Positions 41,628-50,841 of a stretch of 64,000 bases of DNA are shown here, piece by piece; position 1 is the first letter of the stretch, and every line of letters begins with the position of its first letter. The DNA comes from JACADW01 sp963747985 (GTDB lineage: Bacteria > Acidobacteriota > UBA6911): the NCBI GenBank assembly GCA_963747985.1, contig CAVVHG010000007.1:494214-558213 (forward strand), given 5' to 3'. A program made the translations under genes and the position numbers. The notes beneath the pieces are model-generated. The model did not search any database and was not told the origin of the DNA. It saw only the letters and a program-made list of their open reading frames with translations.

Positions 41628-43610
41628 CTACATCTTCGGCGGCACCCCGCAACCGAGAAGTTCGAGCGACTTCTCCAGTTGCCGGCGGACAATGTCGACT
41701 ACAAGCAGAAGGTTCTTCTTGCGGGCGGCATCGGCCTCCGACAGGATGTGATAATTGTGGTAGAAGAGGTTGAATTTCTGTGCCAGGTGGAAGGCGAACT
41801 TTCCGACCTGGGACAGTTCGAGCGTCTGCGCCGCCTGGCGTACAACCTCGGGGAGTCGTGCTGCCTGGTAGATGAGCTCCCAAATATCGTTGTTGTCCGC
41901 CAGGAACGCGCGCAGCGACTCCTGCTCGACGTCCGTCCAATGGAACCGGCCGTTGTCTCCCGCTTCCTCCAGCTTGCGGAATATGTTGTTTGCCCGGACG
42001 ATCGCGTATTGCACGTAGGGCCCTGTCTCGCCCTCAAAGTTCAATGCTTCCTTGAAATCGAACGCGATCACCGTGTTGCGCGCGAAGCGGAGCATGAAAT
42101 AGCGGAGGGCTCCCACGGCGATCACCGCGGCTATGGCGTTTGCATCTGCTCCGGAAAGATCGTGCCGTGTCTTCACCTCCTGCAGCGCCTTCTCCAGGAG
42201 CGTGTCGAGCAGATCGTCCGCCTTGACCCCGAGTCCCTTCCTACCCGCAACCAACACAAACGGACGTTTTGAGTCCTCCTCAGAGAGGGTAATTCCCAGA
42301 TCCGCTGCGCAGGCGGGTGTGAGGGCGACCATCTCATAGGAGAAGTGAACGGAATTGCGCGCCTCCTCTTCGTAACCGAGGGCCTTGAGCCCCTGCAGCA
42401 CAATGGTCTGGAGGTAAGCCTGGCGGCTGTCGATCACGTTGTACACGCGGCGCCCGGCACCGAAGTGCGGCACCTGGAGCCCCGGGATTTGCTCCGTTGC
42501 TGTAACCCAGAGATTCCCCCCGGCTCCGGAATCGAACGGCCGATAGAAGAAATCCAGCCCCAGCAGGCCGAACTTCCACAGCTGATAGGCGATGTCCTTC
42601 CCGACATAGGTCACGGTGCCGTCAGACCGCACGATGATCTTCTCATCGTCTTCCAGTTCTTCACGCGCGGCATCCTCCTCCCCCTCCGGGCGCTCCCCGG
42701 TCTTCATTACCCAGCACCCACGGTTCCTCCCCTCCTCTACGAAATAGATGGCGCCGCGCGCCTTCAGTAGTTCAAAGGCTTTTTCCCAGAAGTGGAGATG
42801 GAGTATCTCGCTCTCACGGGGGAGAAGGTCGTAATGAACATTGATGCGCGCCATGGTGGCGAGGTGTGCCTGTGCGATCCTCATCGCGACGTGTTCCGCC
42901 AGTCCCGCGGTCGGGTTGTTTCCCGCCTCGATCGCCTGGAGCGTCCGGCTTCTCTGCTGCTGGTTGGCTTCGGCCTGCCGGTAAAAATCCGCCACCCGCG
43001 CGTACACATCCCAGCAGTAATAGTCGAACTTGCCTTCCAAGGCGGCAACCTGGCCGAGCGTCAGGTGTTCCATCTGTTCGAGGCCGACGACGACGTCCGC
43101 CACCTGGACTCCGGTGTTGTCCAGGTAATTCTGAACCTCGACCCGGTGGCCCAGGAAACGCAGACAGCGGACGAACGAGTCCCCGAGTACCGCGTTGCGC
43201 AAATGCCCGATGTGCGCGGCTTTGTTAGGGTTGATGTTGGTGTGTTCGACGATGACCTTCCCGGACGGCGCGGCTCCGGCTGCCAGCCCGTGGAGTTTCT
43301 TCTCAATGCTATCGGCCAATTTCAGGGTCAGCCCGACCCGGTCGAGACGGAAGTTGAGATATCCGCCGCCTGCGACTTCCACCTTCCACACCCCGGGGAT
43401 GCTGGCGGCTTCCTGAGCCAGCTCGCGGGCTATCTCGGCGGGAGCGCGCCTTACCTTTCGGGCAAGATCGAAAGCGACCGGCAGCGCGAGCTCGCCCAGC
43501 TCAATGCGTGGCGGCACTGAAAAATTGAGCCGGTCGTAGGAAACGCCGTAACGGTCGCGTATTCTTTGAAGCAGCGCCTGCTCCAGGAGCTGTGTGAGTG
43601 AAGCGATCAT
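41628..43610 (-). CDS. argS: Arginyl-tRNA synthetase
   Basis: Charges tRNA-Arg. The 660-residue enzyme has the N-terminal tRNA-binding domain, class I signature HIGH at residues 133-136 (AAHIGHLRNA), the catalytic core with VTYVGKDIAYQLWKFG, a KMSKS-like GLGVKADDLLD, and the anticodon-binding domain (TGPYVQYAIVRANNIFRKLE). It is about 80 residues longer than E. coli ArgS, partly from an acidic insert (GEEDAAREELEDDEKI). ATG at 43610 has GAGGAA upstream and its own promoter; two exported proteins follow in the same operon. Confidence 0.96.
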   Translation of the reverse strand: MIASLTQLLEQALLQRIRDRYGVSYDRLNFSVPPRIELGELALPVAFDLARKVRRAPAEIARELAQEAASIPGVWKVEVAGGGYLNFRLDRVGLTLKLADSIEKKLHGLAAGAAPSGKVIVEHTNINPNKAAHIGHLRNAVLGDSFVRCLRFLGHRVEVQNYLDNTGVQVADVVVGLEQMEHLTLGQVAALEGKFDYYCWDVYARVADFYRQAEANQQQRSRTLQAIEAGNNPTAGLAEHVAMRIAQAHLATMARINVHYDLLPRESEILHLHFWEKAFELLKARGAIYFVEEGRNRGCWVMKTGERPEGEEDAAREELEDDEKIIVRSDGTVTYVGKDIAYQLWKFGLLGLDFFYRPFDSGAGGNLWVTATEQIPGLQVPHFGAGRRVYNVIDSRQAYLQTIVLQGLKALGYEEEARNSVHFSYEMVALTPACAADLGITLSEEDSKRPFVLVAGRKGLGVKADDLLDTLLEKALQEVKTRHDLSGADANAIAAVIAVGALRYFMLRFARNTVIAFDFKEALNFEGETGPYVQYAIVRANNIFRKLEEAGDNGRFHWTDVEQESLRAFLADNNDIWELIYQAARLPEVVRQAAQTLELSQVGKFAFHLAQKFNLFYHNYHILSEADAARKKNLLLVVDIVRRQLEKSLELLGCGVPPKM

Positions 43611-43643
43611 GCTCTGTATTTCCTCGGCTGAAAAGGCCCAAGA

Positions 43644-43672
43644 AACATACCCCAACGCCCCCGGTGATTCAA
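43644..43672 (-). promoter_or_regulatory. Promoter of argS
   Basis: On the minus strand TTGAAT (43672-43667) and TATGTT (43649-43644), 17 nt apart; start expected near 43637, 27 nt before the argS ATG. Confidence 0.7.
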
Positions 43673-43825
43673 TCACGGTGGCCCCGCGTCGACTCGGGAT
43701 CGCGATGCGGCTCCAGGCCGCCAGCGCGTATCCTGCGTGCTGCGGCGAGGCTCGAATGTTTCATGTGTTTCATGCAGGCGACGTCCTGCCGATCGCTCCT
43801 GCCATGATGGCGTTCTGCCGTATCC
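43673..43825. other. Divergent gap between argS and larC
   Basis: The middle of a 313-nt gap between two outward-facing promoters. No open frame with a ribosome site, tRNA or clear repeat was seen. Confidence 0.4.
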
Positions 43826-43854
43826 TTGACTTCGGCTGGCCCCGTCCATAAACT
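43826..43854 (+). promoter_or_regulatory. Promoter of larC
   Basis: TTGACT and TAAACT, 17 nt apart; start expected near 43861, about 63 nt before the larC GTG. Confidence 0.7.
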
Positions 43855-43923
43855 CACGCCGAATGCCGGCGGCGCGATGCGCTGTACACGTCGGGTGGCC
43901 GCGCAGGGCAGCCAGGGTGGCTT

Positions 43924-45177
43924 GTGGGAAAGAACCAGATTCTCTACATCGATGCGTCGTCCGGGATCAGCGGAGATATGACCATAGGTGCTCTGCTCGA
44001 CCTCGGGGGCGACCTGAATTTGTTGCAGGAGCGGCTCGCCTCCTTATCCCTGCGAGGATACCGGCTTTCGGCACGGAAGGAACTCCGTGCGGGGATCCAG
44101 GCTACGAAATTCGATGTGGTCCTGGACGAAGCTGCCAAGAACGTGCCCGGGCACCACGACAAATCGCACGGTGACCATCATCACGATCACCACCGCAGCT
44201 TCGGCCAGATCCGCAAAATGATCGAGTCGAGTTCTCTCCCGCCATGGGTGAGGGAAAAGTCGGTGAGCGCATTTTTCAGGCTCGCCCAGGCGGAGGGTGC
44301 GGTTCATAACCAGCCTGCCGAAGAGGTCCATTTCCACGAAGTCGGTGCCCTGGATTCCATTATTGATATCGTCGGCTGCATGGTGCTGATGGAAGAGCTG
44401 ATGCCGGCTCGGATCGTGTGTTCTCCTGTCAATCTGGGTCGGGGCACACTCAAGTGCCGGCACGGCATCTACCCGGTTCCGGGGCCTGCGGTGGAACATC
44501 TGCTCCGCGGTGTTCCGACATTCTCGAACGAGGTGGAAGGAGAGCTCACCACGCCCACGGGAGCTGCACTGCTGGCTGTTCTGGCGGAGTCGTACGGCCC
44601 GCGCCCGCTCATGAACGCGCTAGGTGCCGGCTATGGCGCCGGTGCGCGGGACACGCCCGGCAGCGCAAATGTGCTGCGGCTGACGCTCGCAGAAGAGGGA
44701 TTGGTCGACGCCTCCGTCGGGGTGGGAGAGGTTGCGGTGATCGAGGCCGCCATCGACGACATGAGTCCCCAGGTCTGGGGTTATTTCCAGGAGCGTGCGC
44801 TTTCCGCCGGGGCACTTGATGTGTACGCTGTGCCGGCACTGATGAAGAAGAACCGGCCGGCCGTTGTCCTGACACTCGTCTGCGAGCCCGCACGTCTTGA
44901 CGAGATGTCCCGTCTTGTATTTGCTGAGACCACCACCATTGGCCTCCGCTACACTGCTGCGCGAAGAAGGACGCTTGACCGGGAGACTGTGCAGGTGGAG
45001 ACAGGCTACGGCCCCGTCAGGATCAAGGTCGCGTACCTGGAGGGGCGGCGGGTGAACTTCGTCCCGGAGTACGAGGACTGCAGGCATCTGGCTGCGGAGA
45101 AGAGGGTTCCTCTGAAAGATGTGACCGCCGCGGCAAGCCGGGCCTACCTTGACACCGCGAAACAGAGCAGCCCGTGA
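43924..45177 (+). CDS. larC: Nickel insertion protein for the pincer cofactor
   Basis: LarC puts nickel into the pyridinium-dithiocarboxylate (nickel-pincer) cofactor of lactate racemase and relatives, using CTP. The 417 residues match throughout: ILYIDASSGISGDMTIGALL, a His-rich loop GHHDKSHGDHHHDHH at about 78-92 likely to hold nickel, EEVHFHEVGALDSIIDIVG and the TPTGAALL motif. Unlike the lactobacillus gene, which needs a ribosomal frameshift, this is one continuous frame. larA, larB and larE are not in the window. The start GTG lies after a good promoter. Confidence 0.92.
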   Translation: MGKNQILYIDASSGISGDMTIGALLDLGGDLNLLQERLASLSLRGYRLSARKELRAGIQATKFDVVLDEAAKNVPGHHDKSHGDHHHDHHRSFGQIRKMIESSSLPPWVREKSVSAFFRLAQAEGAVHNQPAEEVHFHEVGALDSIIDIVGCMVLMEELMPARIVCSPVNLGRGTLKCRHGIYPVPGPAVEHLLRGVPTFSNEVEGELTTPTGAALLAVLAESYGPRPLMNALGAGYGAGARDTPGSANVLRLTLAEEGLVDASVGVGEVAVIEAAIDDMSPQVWGYFQERALSAGALDVYAVPALMKKNRPAVVLTLVCEPARLDEMSRLVFAETTTIGLRYTAARRRTLDRETVQVETGYGPVRIKVAYLEGRRVNFVPEYEDCRHLAAEKRVPLKDVTAAASRAYLDTAKQSSP

Positions 45178-45315
45178 GTGAACGGAGCCTGTGACACTGC
45201 CGTTCCTCTCTACCGGCCGTTGCGGGCTTTGCCGCCCCGGCCTCAGCGCGGCGATGGCGGGCCTGGATGGCGCCCGCTCAAGAGCTGCGCGACAACCAAT
45301 GGAGAACCGATCACC

Positions 45316-45702
45316 GTGAGTGAAGAGAAACCGAAAGATGCGAACGCGGAACCGGCCGCCGCGCCGGCCGCGCAGGATTCCCGGATCACGATTGAGGAAT
45401 TTGCCCGCGTGGAGATGAGGGTCGGGCAGGTCGTTGAAGCCCAGAAGGTCGAGGGATCCCGCAAGCTGGTTAAGATGAAGGTGGACGTCGGGAGTGAGAT
45501 CCGCCAGGTCGTTGCAGGCATCGCCGAAGCCTACGACCCGGCTGTGCTCGTGAACAGGAAGGTCGTGCTGGTAGTCAACCTGAAGCCGGCGCGCATAATG
45601 GGAATCGAGTCCGACGGGATGATCGTGGCGGCATCGGACGGTGCCAGGCCGGTTCTCGCAACCTTTGCCGAAGAAGTCCGGAACGGTTCCCTGCTGAGGT
45701 GA
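45316..45702 (+). CDS. Free-standing tRNA-binding domain (MetG C-terminal/CsaA-like)
   Basis: 128 residues: an Ala/Glu-rich lead and then an OB-fold tRNA-binding domain (ITIEEFARVEMRVGQVVEAQ; KMKVDVGSEIRQVVAGIAEA; VLVVNLKPARIMGIESDGMI) as found at the C-terminus of methionyl-tRNA synthetase and in CsaA. No catalytic part adjoins. tatD follows 49 nt later; metG and tatD are neighbours in many bacteria, so this may be a split-off piece of metG. GTG at 45316 has GGAGAAC upstream; a longer frame opens at 45178. Confidence 0.85.
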   Translation: MSEEKPKDANAEPAAAPAAQDSRITIEEFARVEMRVGQVVEAQKVEGSRKLVKMKVDVGSEIRQVVAGIAEAYDPAVLVNRKVVLVVNLKPARIMGIESDGMIVAASDGARPVLATFAEEVRNGSLLR

Positions 45703-45751
45703 GTGGCTCCGGCAGAACCGCTGGCGCCGGTCCCGGAGGTGATCACGGCAG

Positions 45752-46570
45752 ATGATCGCGGATTCGCACGCCCATCTGGACATGCCGGAGTTCGGGGCGG
45801 ACCTGGAGGAAGTCCTTTCACGGGCAATTGCGGCCGGGCTGGATCTCATCGTGACCATTGGTACGGGCAGGCCTGGCGATGATGGCATCGAACGGACGCT
45901 GAGACTCGCGGAGAGGCACGATTTCGTCTTCGCCGCCGTCGGTGTTCACCCTCACGATGCCCGCTTGGCCGACGATGACTACCTCTCCTGGCTGGAGACT
46001 GTCGCTGAGCATCCCAAGGTAGTCCTCTGGGGTGAGATAGGTTTGGACTATCACTACGACAATTCTCCCCGGGCTGACCAGTGCCGGGCCTTGCGACGGC
46101 AGCTGCAGATCGCACGGCGGAAGAGCCTGCCGGTGTCCATCCACTGTCGTGATGCCTGGCCCGACCTGCTGACCATCCTCGGCGAAGAATGGAGCGGCGC
46201 CCATCCCGGCGGGATCCTGCACAGCTTCACCGGCACGGAACATGATGCGCAGGTGTTTGCCGATCTCGGCTTCCTGATCTCCTTCTCGGGGATGGTCACG
46301 TTCAAGAAGGCAGACGGGATACGGGAAGCAGCGCGCAGCATGCGCCCGGACCAGGTGCTGGTGGAAACCGACTGCCCGTATCTTGCCCCGGTGCCCCACC
46401 GGGGCAAGCGCAACGAACCGGCATTCGTGGTTGACGTCGCCCGTGGTCTGGCTGCGACGATGGGCGTCGGACTGCCCGAGATCGCCGCGGCGACATCGAG
46501 GAACCTGCGGCGCCTGTTGGGACCGCGGGGGAAATCTACCTCTGCATCGCGGGTTTTCGATGACCTGTGA
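45752..46570 (+). CDS. tatD: TatD family metal-dependent hydrolase
   Basis: A 272-residue TIM-barrel metalloenzyme; family members are DNA 3'-5' exonucleases or D-aminoacyl-tRNA deacylases. Metal ligands appear in DSHAHLDMPEF, GEIGLDYHYDNSP, SIHCRDA, LHSFTG and VETDCPYLAP. All are present. Named after the Tat locus, but the protein is not required for Tat export. Lies between the tRNA-binding gene and the prenyl synthase gene. Confidence 0.93.
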   Translation: MIADSHAHLDMPEFGADLEEVLSRAIAAGLDLIVTIGTGRPGDDGIERTLRLAERHDFVFAAVGVHPHDARLADDDYLSWLETVAEHPKVVLWGEIGLDYHYDNSPRADQCRALRRQLQIARRKSLPVSIHCRDAWPDLLTILGEEWSGAHPGGILHSFTGTEHDAQVFADLGFLISFSGMVTFKKADGIREAARSMRPDQVLVETDCPYLAPVPHRGKRNEPAFVVDVARGLAATMGVGLPEIAAATSRNLRRLLGPRGKSTSASRVFDDL

Positions 46571-46640
46571 TAGAATCCGTTTTTCCGAAGCTTGAAGGCG
46601 CGGGCTGAGTTGTGCCTCACAACCACAGTGAAGGGGTGTC

Positions 46641-47615
46641 TTGAACCAGCACGAAATCTACGAATTGGTGAGGGAAGGACTCGAGTGTGTTGAGGAGGAA
46701 CTCGCCCGTCATTCGAGATCCGATGTCCAGCTGGTGGACCGCATCGGACGGTACCTCTCCGGCGGTGGCGGAAAGCGGGTGCGTCCGGCGATACTTCTCC
46801 TCAGCTCCAGGCTGTGTGGCTACGACGGGCCGGCCTCTTACCGACTGGGGGCCGTGGTAGAACTTATCCATGCCGCCACGCTGGTTCACGACGACATCAT
46901 CGACGATGCGAAGGTACGCCGCGGCAGGGCCTCGGTAAACGCGCAATGGGGCAACGAGATTACCGTCCTGATGGGCGATTGGCTTTACATGACGTCGTTT
47001 TACCTGGCTCTCGAGCACCGGCGTTTCGAAATCCTGGACATCCTTACGGATGCCACGCGCAAGATGGTGGAAGGCGAGCTGATGCAGCTCGGCCTGAGCG
47101 GCAGCCTGGACATCACCGAAGGCCAGCACCTGGACGTTTCAAAGCGGAAGACAGCCTACCTCTTCTCTGCGTGCTCTCAGATCGGGGCGATCCTGGGCTC
47201 CGCCGGGAGTGAGAAGCAGGAGTTGCTGCGCCGGTATGGGTTGAACATCGGTGTCGCTTTCCAGCTTGCGGATGACGTGCTGGATTTCACTGCCGATGAA
47301 ACGACAATCGGCAAACCCGTGGGAAGCGACCTGCGCGGAGGCAAACTGACATTGCCGCTGATCTACCTTCTGCGCGACGGCCGATCGGAGCATCGCGAGC
47401 TCGTGCGCCAGGTGTTGGGTGAGAATGGCTCGGGCGGCGAACATCTGGAGGCCGTGATCCGGCTCGTCCGCGAGAGCGGCGCAGCAGACCGGGTTTTGGC
47501 CAAGGCGCACAACTACGCGACGGAGGCGAGGTCGTTTCTCGCCGGTTTCCCGGAATGCCCGGCCCGCGAAGCGCTTATGGCAATCCCGGACTTTCTCGTC
47601 CAGCGCAACCGCTAG
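46641..47615 (+). CDS. ispB: Polyprenyl diphosphate synthase (octaprenyl type)
   Basis: Adds isopentenyl units to an allylic diphosphate to make a long side chain, probably for the respiratory quinone. The 324 residues have the first Asp-rich motif in VHDDIIDDAKVRRG, the second in QLADDVLDF and GGGGKRVRPAI near the start. Residues just before the first motif (IHAATL) are small to medium, as in long-chain enzymes; exact chain length cannot be read. Start TTG has GAAGGGGTG before it. Its last 4 nt overlap the convergent PBP gene. Confidence 0.9.
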   Translation: MNQHEIYELVREGLECVEEELARHSRSDVQLVDRIGRYLSGGGGKRVRPAILLLSSRLCGYDGPASYRLGAVVELIHAATLVHDDIIDDAKVRRGRASVNAQWGNEITVLMGDWLYMTSFYLALEHRRFEILDILTDATRKMVEGELMQLGLSGSLDITEGQHLDVSKRKTAYLFSACSQIGAILGSAGSEKQELLRRYGLNIGVAFQLADDVLDFTADETTIGKPVGSDLRGGKLTLPLIYLLRDGRSEHRELVRQVLGENGSGGEHLEAVIRLVRESGAADRVLAKAHNYATEARSFLAGFPECPAREALMAIPDFLVQRNR

Positions 47616-49882
47616 GGTTTCCTGGGCGGCGAAACCGGAGGGAGATCTTCGATGAAGAGCTTCTTCTGGTCCGAGTCGGGCACGAAGTCCTGACTCTCCG
47701 GTGGACCCTCCTGCGGGATCTCCACGACGGGAAAATTCTCGATCGGCCTGTCCTTGAGTATCTCCTGCATATAATTGATCCAGATGGGTAAGGCAACCGC
47801 TGCCCCCGCCTCCTTGTTTCCAAGCGAGACCTTTGCATCAAAGCCCACCCAGACCGCCACGGTCAGAGACGGGGTAAATCCGACGAACCAGGCGTCGGTA
47901 AAGTCATTGGTTGTCCCGGTTTTGCCGCCCACCGGGCGGGCCAGTGATTTTGCAGCCTGCGCAGTCCCTTCTGCTACCACCCCCTGCAGGAGCCTGAGCA
48001 TCTGCTCGGCGACGGGCGGCTCCAGGACCTTCTCCATCTGCGGAACGTTTTCCAGCTTTCTGATCCTGCTGTAATCTTCGATCCGCCTGATGAAATAGGG
48101 CTTAGCCCTGAGGCCAAGGTTGGGGAAGACGGTGAAGGCCGACGCCATCTCGAGCGGAGTGGCCTCGCAGGCTCCCAAGGCGAGGGGCAGGTAGGGATCC
48201 AGGGGACCTCCCACCCCGAACCGCCGAGCCATGACCACGACGTCGTTGATACCAATCGTGGATGCGATCCTGACGGTGGGCACGTTCCTGGACTCGATCA
48301 GCGCCTGGCGCAGCGTTATGCGTCCTTTGAACTTACCGTCGTAGTTCGACGGCTCCCAGACCCGGCCGAGCGCGTCGGTGAAGCTGATCGGTTCGTCAAG
48401 CACCGGGGACTGGGGCTCCAGCCCTTTCTCGAGGGCTGCCGCATATACGAAAGGCTTGAATGTTGACCCCACCTGCCTCAGCGCCTGGGTCGCCCGGTTG
48501 AACTCGCTTGATTCGAAGTCCTTGCCTCCCACCATGGCCTTGATTTCGCCCGTTGCGTTTTCCAGGGCGACGAGCGCACCCTGAACCTTGGGCATCTGCT
48601 CGAGCGTGAGTGTCAACGTCCGGTCGTTCTCGTCGATGCTGAGGATTCGAAAGTAGGCGAGGTCTCCGGGTTTCAAGATCGCCCCCGGAGACGTGGCCTT
48701 AGTCCACGCAACGTCTTTGGGGAGGAGCCTGGCCTGATACTTGCCGATTCGAACCGCAGCCTCCCGGTCCCCAGAGCTCTCCACCAGGCCCGCAGCGATG
48801 TCGCCTGCATGGAGCGGAGATCGCCAGTCCGGACGGCTGTAAGCGGCAAGGCTGACGGAGGGCGACTTCAGAATGTTGTCTTCAGGGCCGCGCCAACCGT
48901 GCCTCTTGTCATACTTCATTAATCCTTCCAGCAGGACCCGGTTGGCGGCCAGCTGCATCTGGGTGTTCAACGTGGTGTGAACACGCAGGCCCCTGCGCCA
49001 GATCTCATCGGTCGAGTAGCGGTCGGCCAGAGATTGCCGGACCCACTCCACGAAGTAGGGAGCGATCTCCGTATCGCGCGTCTTTGGCTTCAGGACCATC
49101 GGCCGGGCTTTCGCTTCGGCAGCCATCGACGCCGGGATCATTCGTTCCACGGCCATGCGATCCAGGACGTAATTACGGCGCGCCGTTGCGGCTTCGGGAT
49201 GGAGCCTGGGAGAGTAGAGCCCCGGATTTCGGGGCAGTCCCGCAATCGTCGCGCATTCCTCCAGCGTCAGGTCCTTCAGCTGCTTGCCGAAATAGGTGTC
49301 TGCGGCCGCAGCCACCCCGTACGCTCCGTGACCCATGTAGTGCTGGTTGCAGTAAAGCGTCAGGATCTGCTGCTTGGTATAGCGTTTCTCTATCTTGCGC
49401 GCGATGAGCAGCTCCTTGATCTTGCGGTCGTAGGTCTTTTCGTAGGTCCCGAGCAGCATTCGGGAGAGCTGCATGGTGATAGTGCTGAACCCCTCGGCTT
49501 TCCTCATGGAGACAAGGTTCTTGTAGGCAGCGCGCAGAACCGAAAAGTAGTTCACGCCCGAGTGGTGATAGAACTGGTCGTCCTCTGCCGCGATTATCGC
49601 CAGCTGCATGAAGCGGGGGATCTCGTCGAAGTTGACGATGATGCGCCTTTCGACGGCAAACTCGCCGATCACGCTGCTATCGTCAGCGAAGACCTCGGTG
49701 ATGACATCCGGCCGGTAGTCCTCGAGGCTCTGGATCCTCGGGAGATTGTACTCGTAGCCGAGCAGCGTGCCGAAAAGCGCGGCTGCAGTCACGGTGAGGA
49801 GGATGAGGAGTCCATATATCGCCAGGAGCCAGCGTGGAGTCCTGCCAGGCCGTCGCGCAGCTCCCCTGTGAACTAAGGCCAT
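47612..49882 (-). CDS. mrcA: Penicillin-binding protein 1A (bifunctional)
   Basis: Builds and cross-links peptidoglycan. The 756 residues show one membrane helix (about 18-42), a GT51 glycosyltransferase with catalytic Glu100 (IAAEDDQFYHHSGVN), and a transpeptidase with nucleophile Ser473 (GSTFKPF), SRN (ESRNVPT) and KTG (GGKTGTTNDFTDAWF). An OB-type insert (about 360-440) marks PBP1A. A TATAAT box lies 11 nt upstream of the ATG with no ribosome site between, so the mRNA may be nearly leaderless. Confidence 0.95.
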   Translation of the reverse strand: MALVHRGAARRPGRTPRWLLAIYGLLILLTVTAAALFGTLLGYEYNLPRIQSLEDYRPDVITEVFADDSSVIGEFAVERRIIVNFDEIPRFMQLAIIAAEDDQFYHHSGVNYFSVLRAAYKNLVSMRKAEGFSTITMQLSRMLLGTYEKTYDRKIKELLIARKIEKRYTKQQILTLYCNQHYMGHGAYGVAAAADTYFGKQLKDLTLEECATIAGLPRNPGLYSPRLHPEAATARRNYVLDRMAVERMIPASMAAEAKARPMVLKPKTRDTEIAPYFVEWVRQSLADRYSTDEIWRRGLRVHTTLNTQMQLAANRVLLEGLMKYDKRHGWRGPEDNILKSPSVSLAAYSRPDWRSPLHAGDIAAGLVESSGDREAAVRIGKYQARLLPKDVAWTKATSPGAILKPGDLAYFRILSIDENDRTLTLTLEQMPKVQGALVALENATGEIKAMVGGKDFESSEFNRATQALRQVGSTFKPFVYAAALEKGLEPQSPVLDEPISFTDALGRVWEPSNYDGKFKGRITLRQALIESRNVPTVRIASTIGINDVVVMARRFGVGGPLDPYLPLALGACEATPLEMASAFTVFPNLGLRAKPYFIRRIEDYSRIRKLENVPQMEKVLEPPVAEQMLRLLQGVVAEGTAQAAKSLARPVGGKTGTTNDFTDAWFVGFTPSLTVAVWVGFDAKVSLGNKEAGAAVALPIWINYMQEILKDRPIENFPVVEIPQEGPPESQDFVPDSDQKKLFIEDLPPVSPPRKP

Positions 49883-49893
49883 AATGCGGTGGC

Positions 49894-49902
49894 ATTATAG
49901 CA
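49894..49902 (-). promoter_or_regulatory. Extended -10 promoter of the PBP1A gene
   Basis: On the minus strand TGCTATAAT is a perfect extended -10 box; no good -35 is seen at 17 nt. Start would be about 4-5 nt before the ATG at 49882. Confidence 0.6.
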
Positions 49903-50011
49903 TGGGCCCCGCCGGCAGGCCGGATGTCGAGTTCCAGGGCCGGTTCGCAGGGGGAGCAGGGGCTCCGGTCCGCCCAACGCCGGCAGCAAAGGTCCCGCAA
50001 GCGGGTCCGGG

Positions 50012-50395
50012 CTAGAAACCGTCGTCCGGGCCGTCCGCTGTGTCCGTGCCTCCTGCTTCGGGCGCCGGTGAGGATCCTTGTGAGTCGAGGAAATCGACCC
50101 GCACCGCCACCACCTCGGTGGTGTAGTGGCGTTCCCCCGGAGGTTTTTCCCAGGAGCGGGTGTGCAGCGAGCCCTCCACGCAGATGAGCCGGCCCTTGCG
50201 CAGATACTGCTTGCATTGGTCGGCCGTCTTCCCGAAGGCTACGATCCGGTGCCATTCCGTGAACTTCTCTGTGACGCCGTCCCCGGCGCGAAAGTAGTTC
50301 GTGGCGAGCGAGAGATTGGCGACAGATTTGCCGTTTGACGTCATACGATCTTCCGGGTCCCGGCCGAGCCGCCCGATGAGGATGACTTTGTTCAT
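50012..50395 (-). CDS. ssb: Single-stranded DNA-binding protein
   Basis: Coats single-stranded DNA in replication and repair. The 127-residue OB fold begins MNKVILIGRLGRDPE and has KFTEWHRIVAFGKTADQCKQ and YLRKGRLICVEGSLHTRSWE. The linker is short, and the last residues (DGPDDGF) are a degenerate form of the acidic partner-binding tip. ATG at 50395 fits the family; a start 9 nt upstream is possible. It stands alone, divergent from the rpsL run. Confidence 0.93.
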   Translation of the reverse strand: MNKVILIGRLGRDPEDRMTSNGKSVANLSLATNYFRAGDGVTEKFTEWHRIVAFGKTADQCKQYLRKGRLICVEGSLHTRSWEKPPGERHYTTEVVAVRVDFLDSQGSSPAPEAGGTDTADGPDDGF

Positions 50396-50730
50396 ACCTT
50401 TCATGCCTTTCCACGGTGAATGAACGATCTGCAACAAAATAGCGCTTAGTCCCGCACTGCATCCGCGGCGCTCGGGTCGCGCCGTGCGGGTCAGGCCAGG
50501 ACCGCGCCCTGGTGGCGTGACCGCATGTATCCGCCGCGCCTGGTGCGGAGGCGCCGGTTCAGACAGCGCTGCAATTCATTTTCACTAACTGGGGGACAGT
50601 GCTGGTGAGCGAAAGTTTCTTCGCCTCGATACCCGGCGGGCAGTCGTGGGGCGCGCGATTGGGGCCTCGCCGGGACGGCGGATGGGGAGGAAAGTGCTGT
50701 ACCCACGGCACTTTTTCGCCGGCGTCGGGC
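50396..50730. other. Gap between ssb and the str operon
   Basis: About 335 nt before the rpsL promoter, within a 446-nt divergent gap. Nothing beyond promoter elements of the flanking genes was recognised; open frames here lack a ribosome site. Confidence 0.4.
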
Positions 50731-50759
50731 TTGACAGCCGCATGTCGCTTTGTTATATT
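50731..50759 (+). promoter_or_regulatory. Promoter of the str-S10-spc run
   Basis: Consensus TTGACA and TATATT with a 17-nt spacer, the best promoter in the window; start near 50766 and a leader of about 76 nt before rpsL. It fits a very highly expressed operon. Confidence 0.85.
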
Positions 50760-50841
50760 CGTCCGGTTTTTTCACTGTTGCGATTTCCGGGTGTCACAGA
50801 CTGTGGAAGGTGACGCTCAGAGTAAGTAAGGAGAGTACGGG

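Noticed and set aside
43669..43857. Short frames in the argS-larC gap
   Set aside because: They cover both predicted promoters and have no ribosome site.
40572..50395. Possible defence or mobile island around the unknown exported genes
   Set aside because: Neighbours are all housekeeping genes, with no integrase, transposase, tRNA end or direct repeats at the edges.
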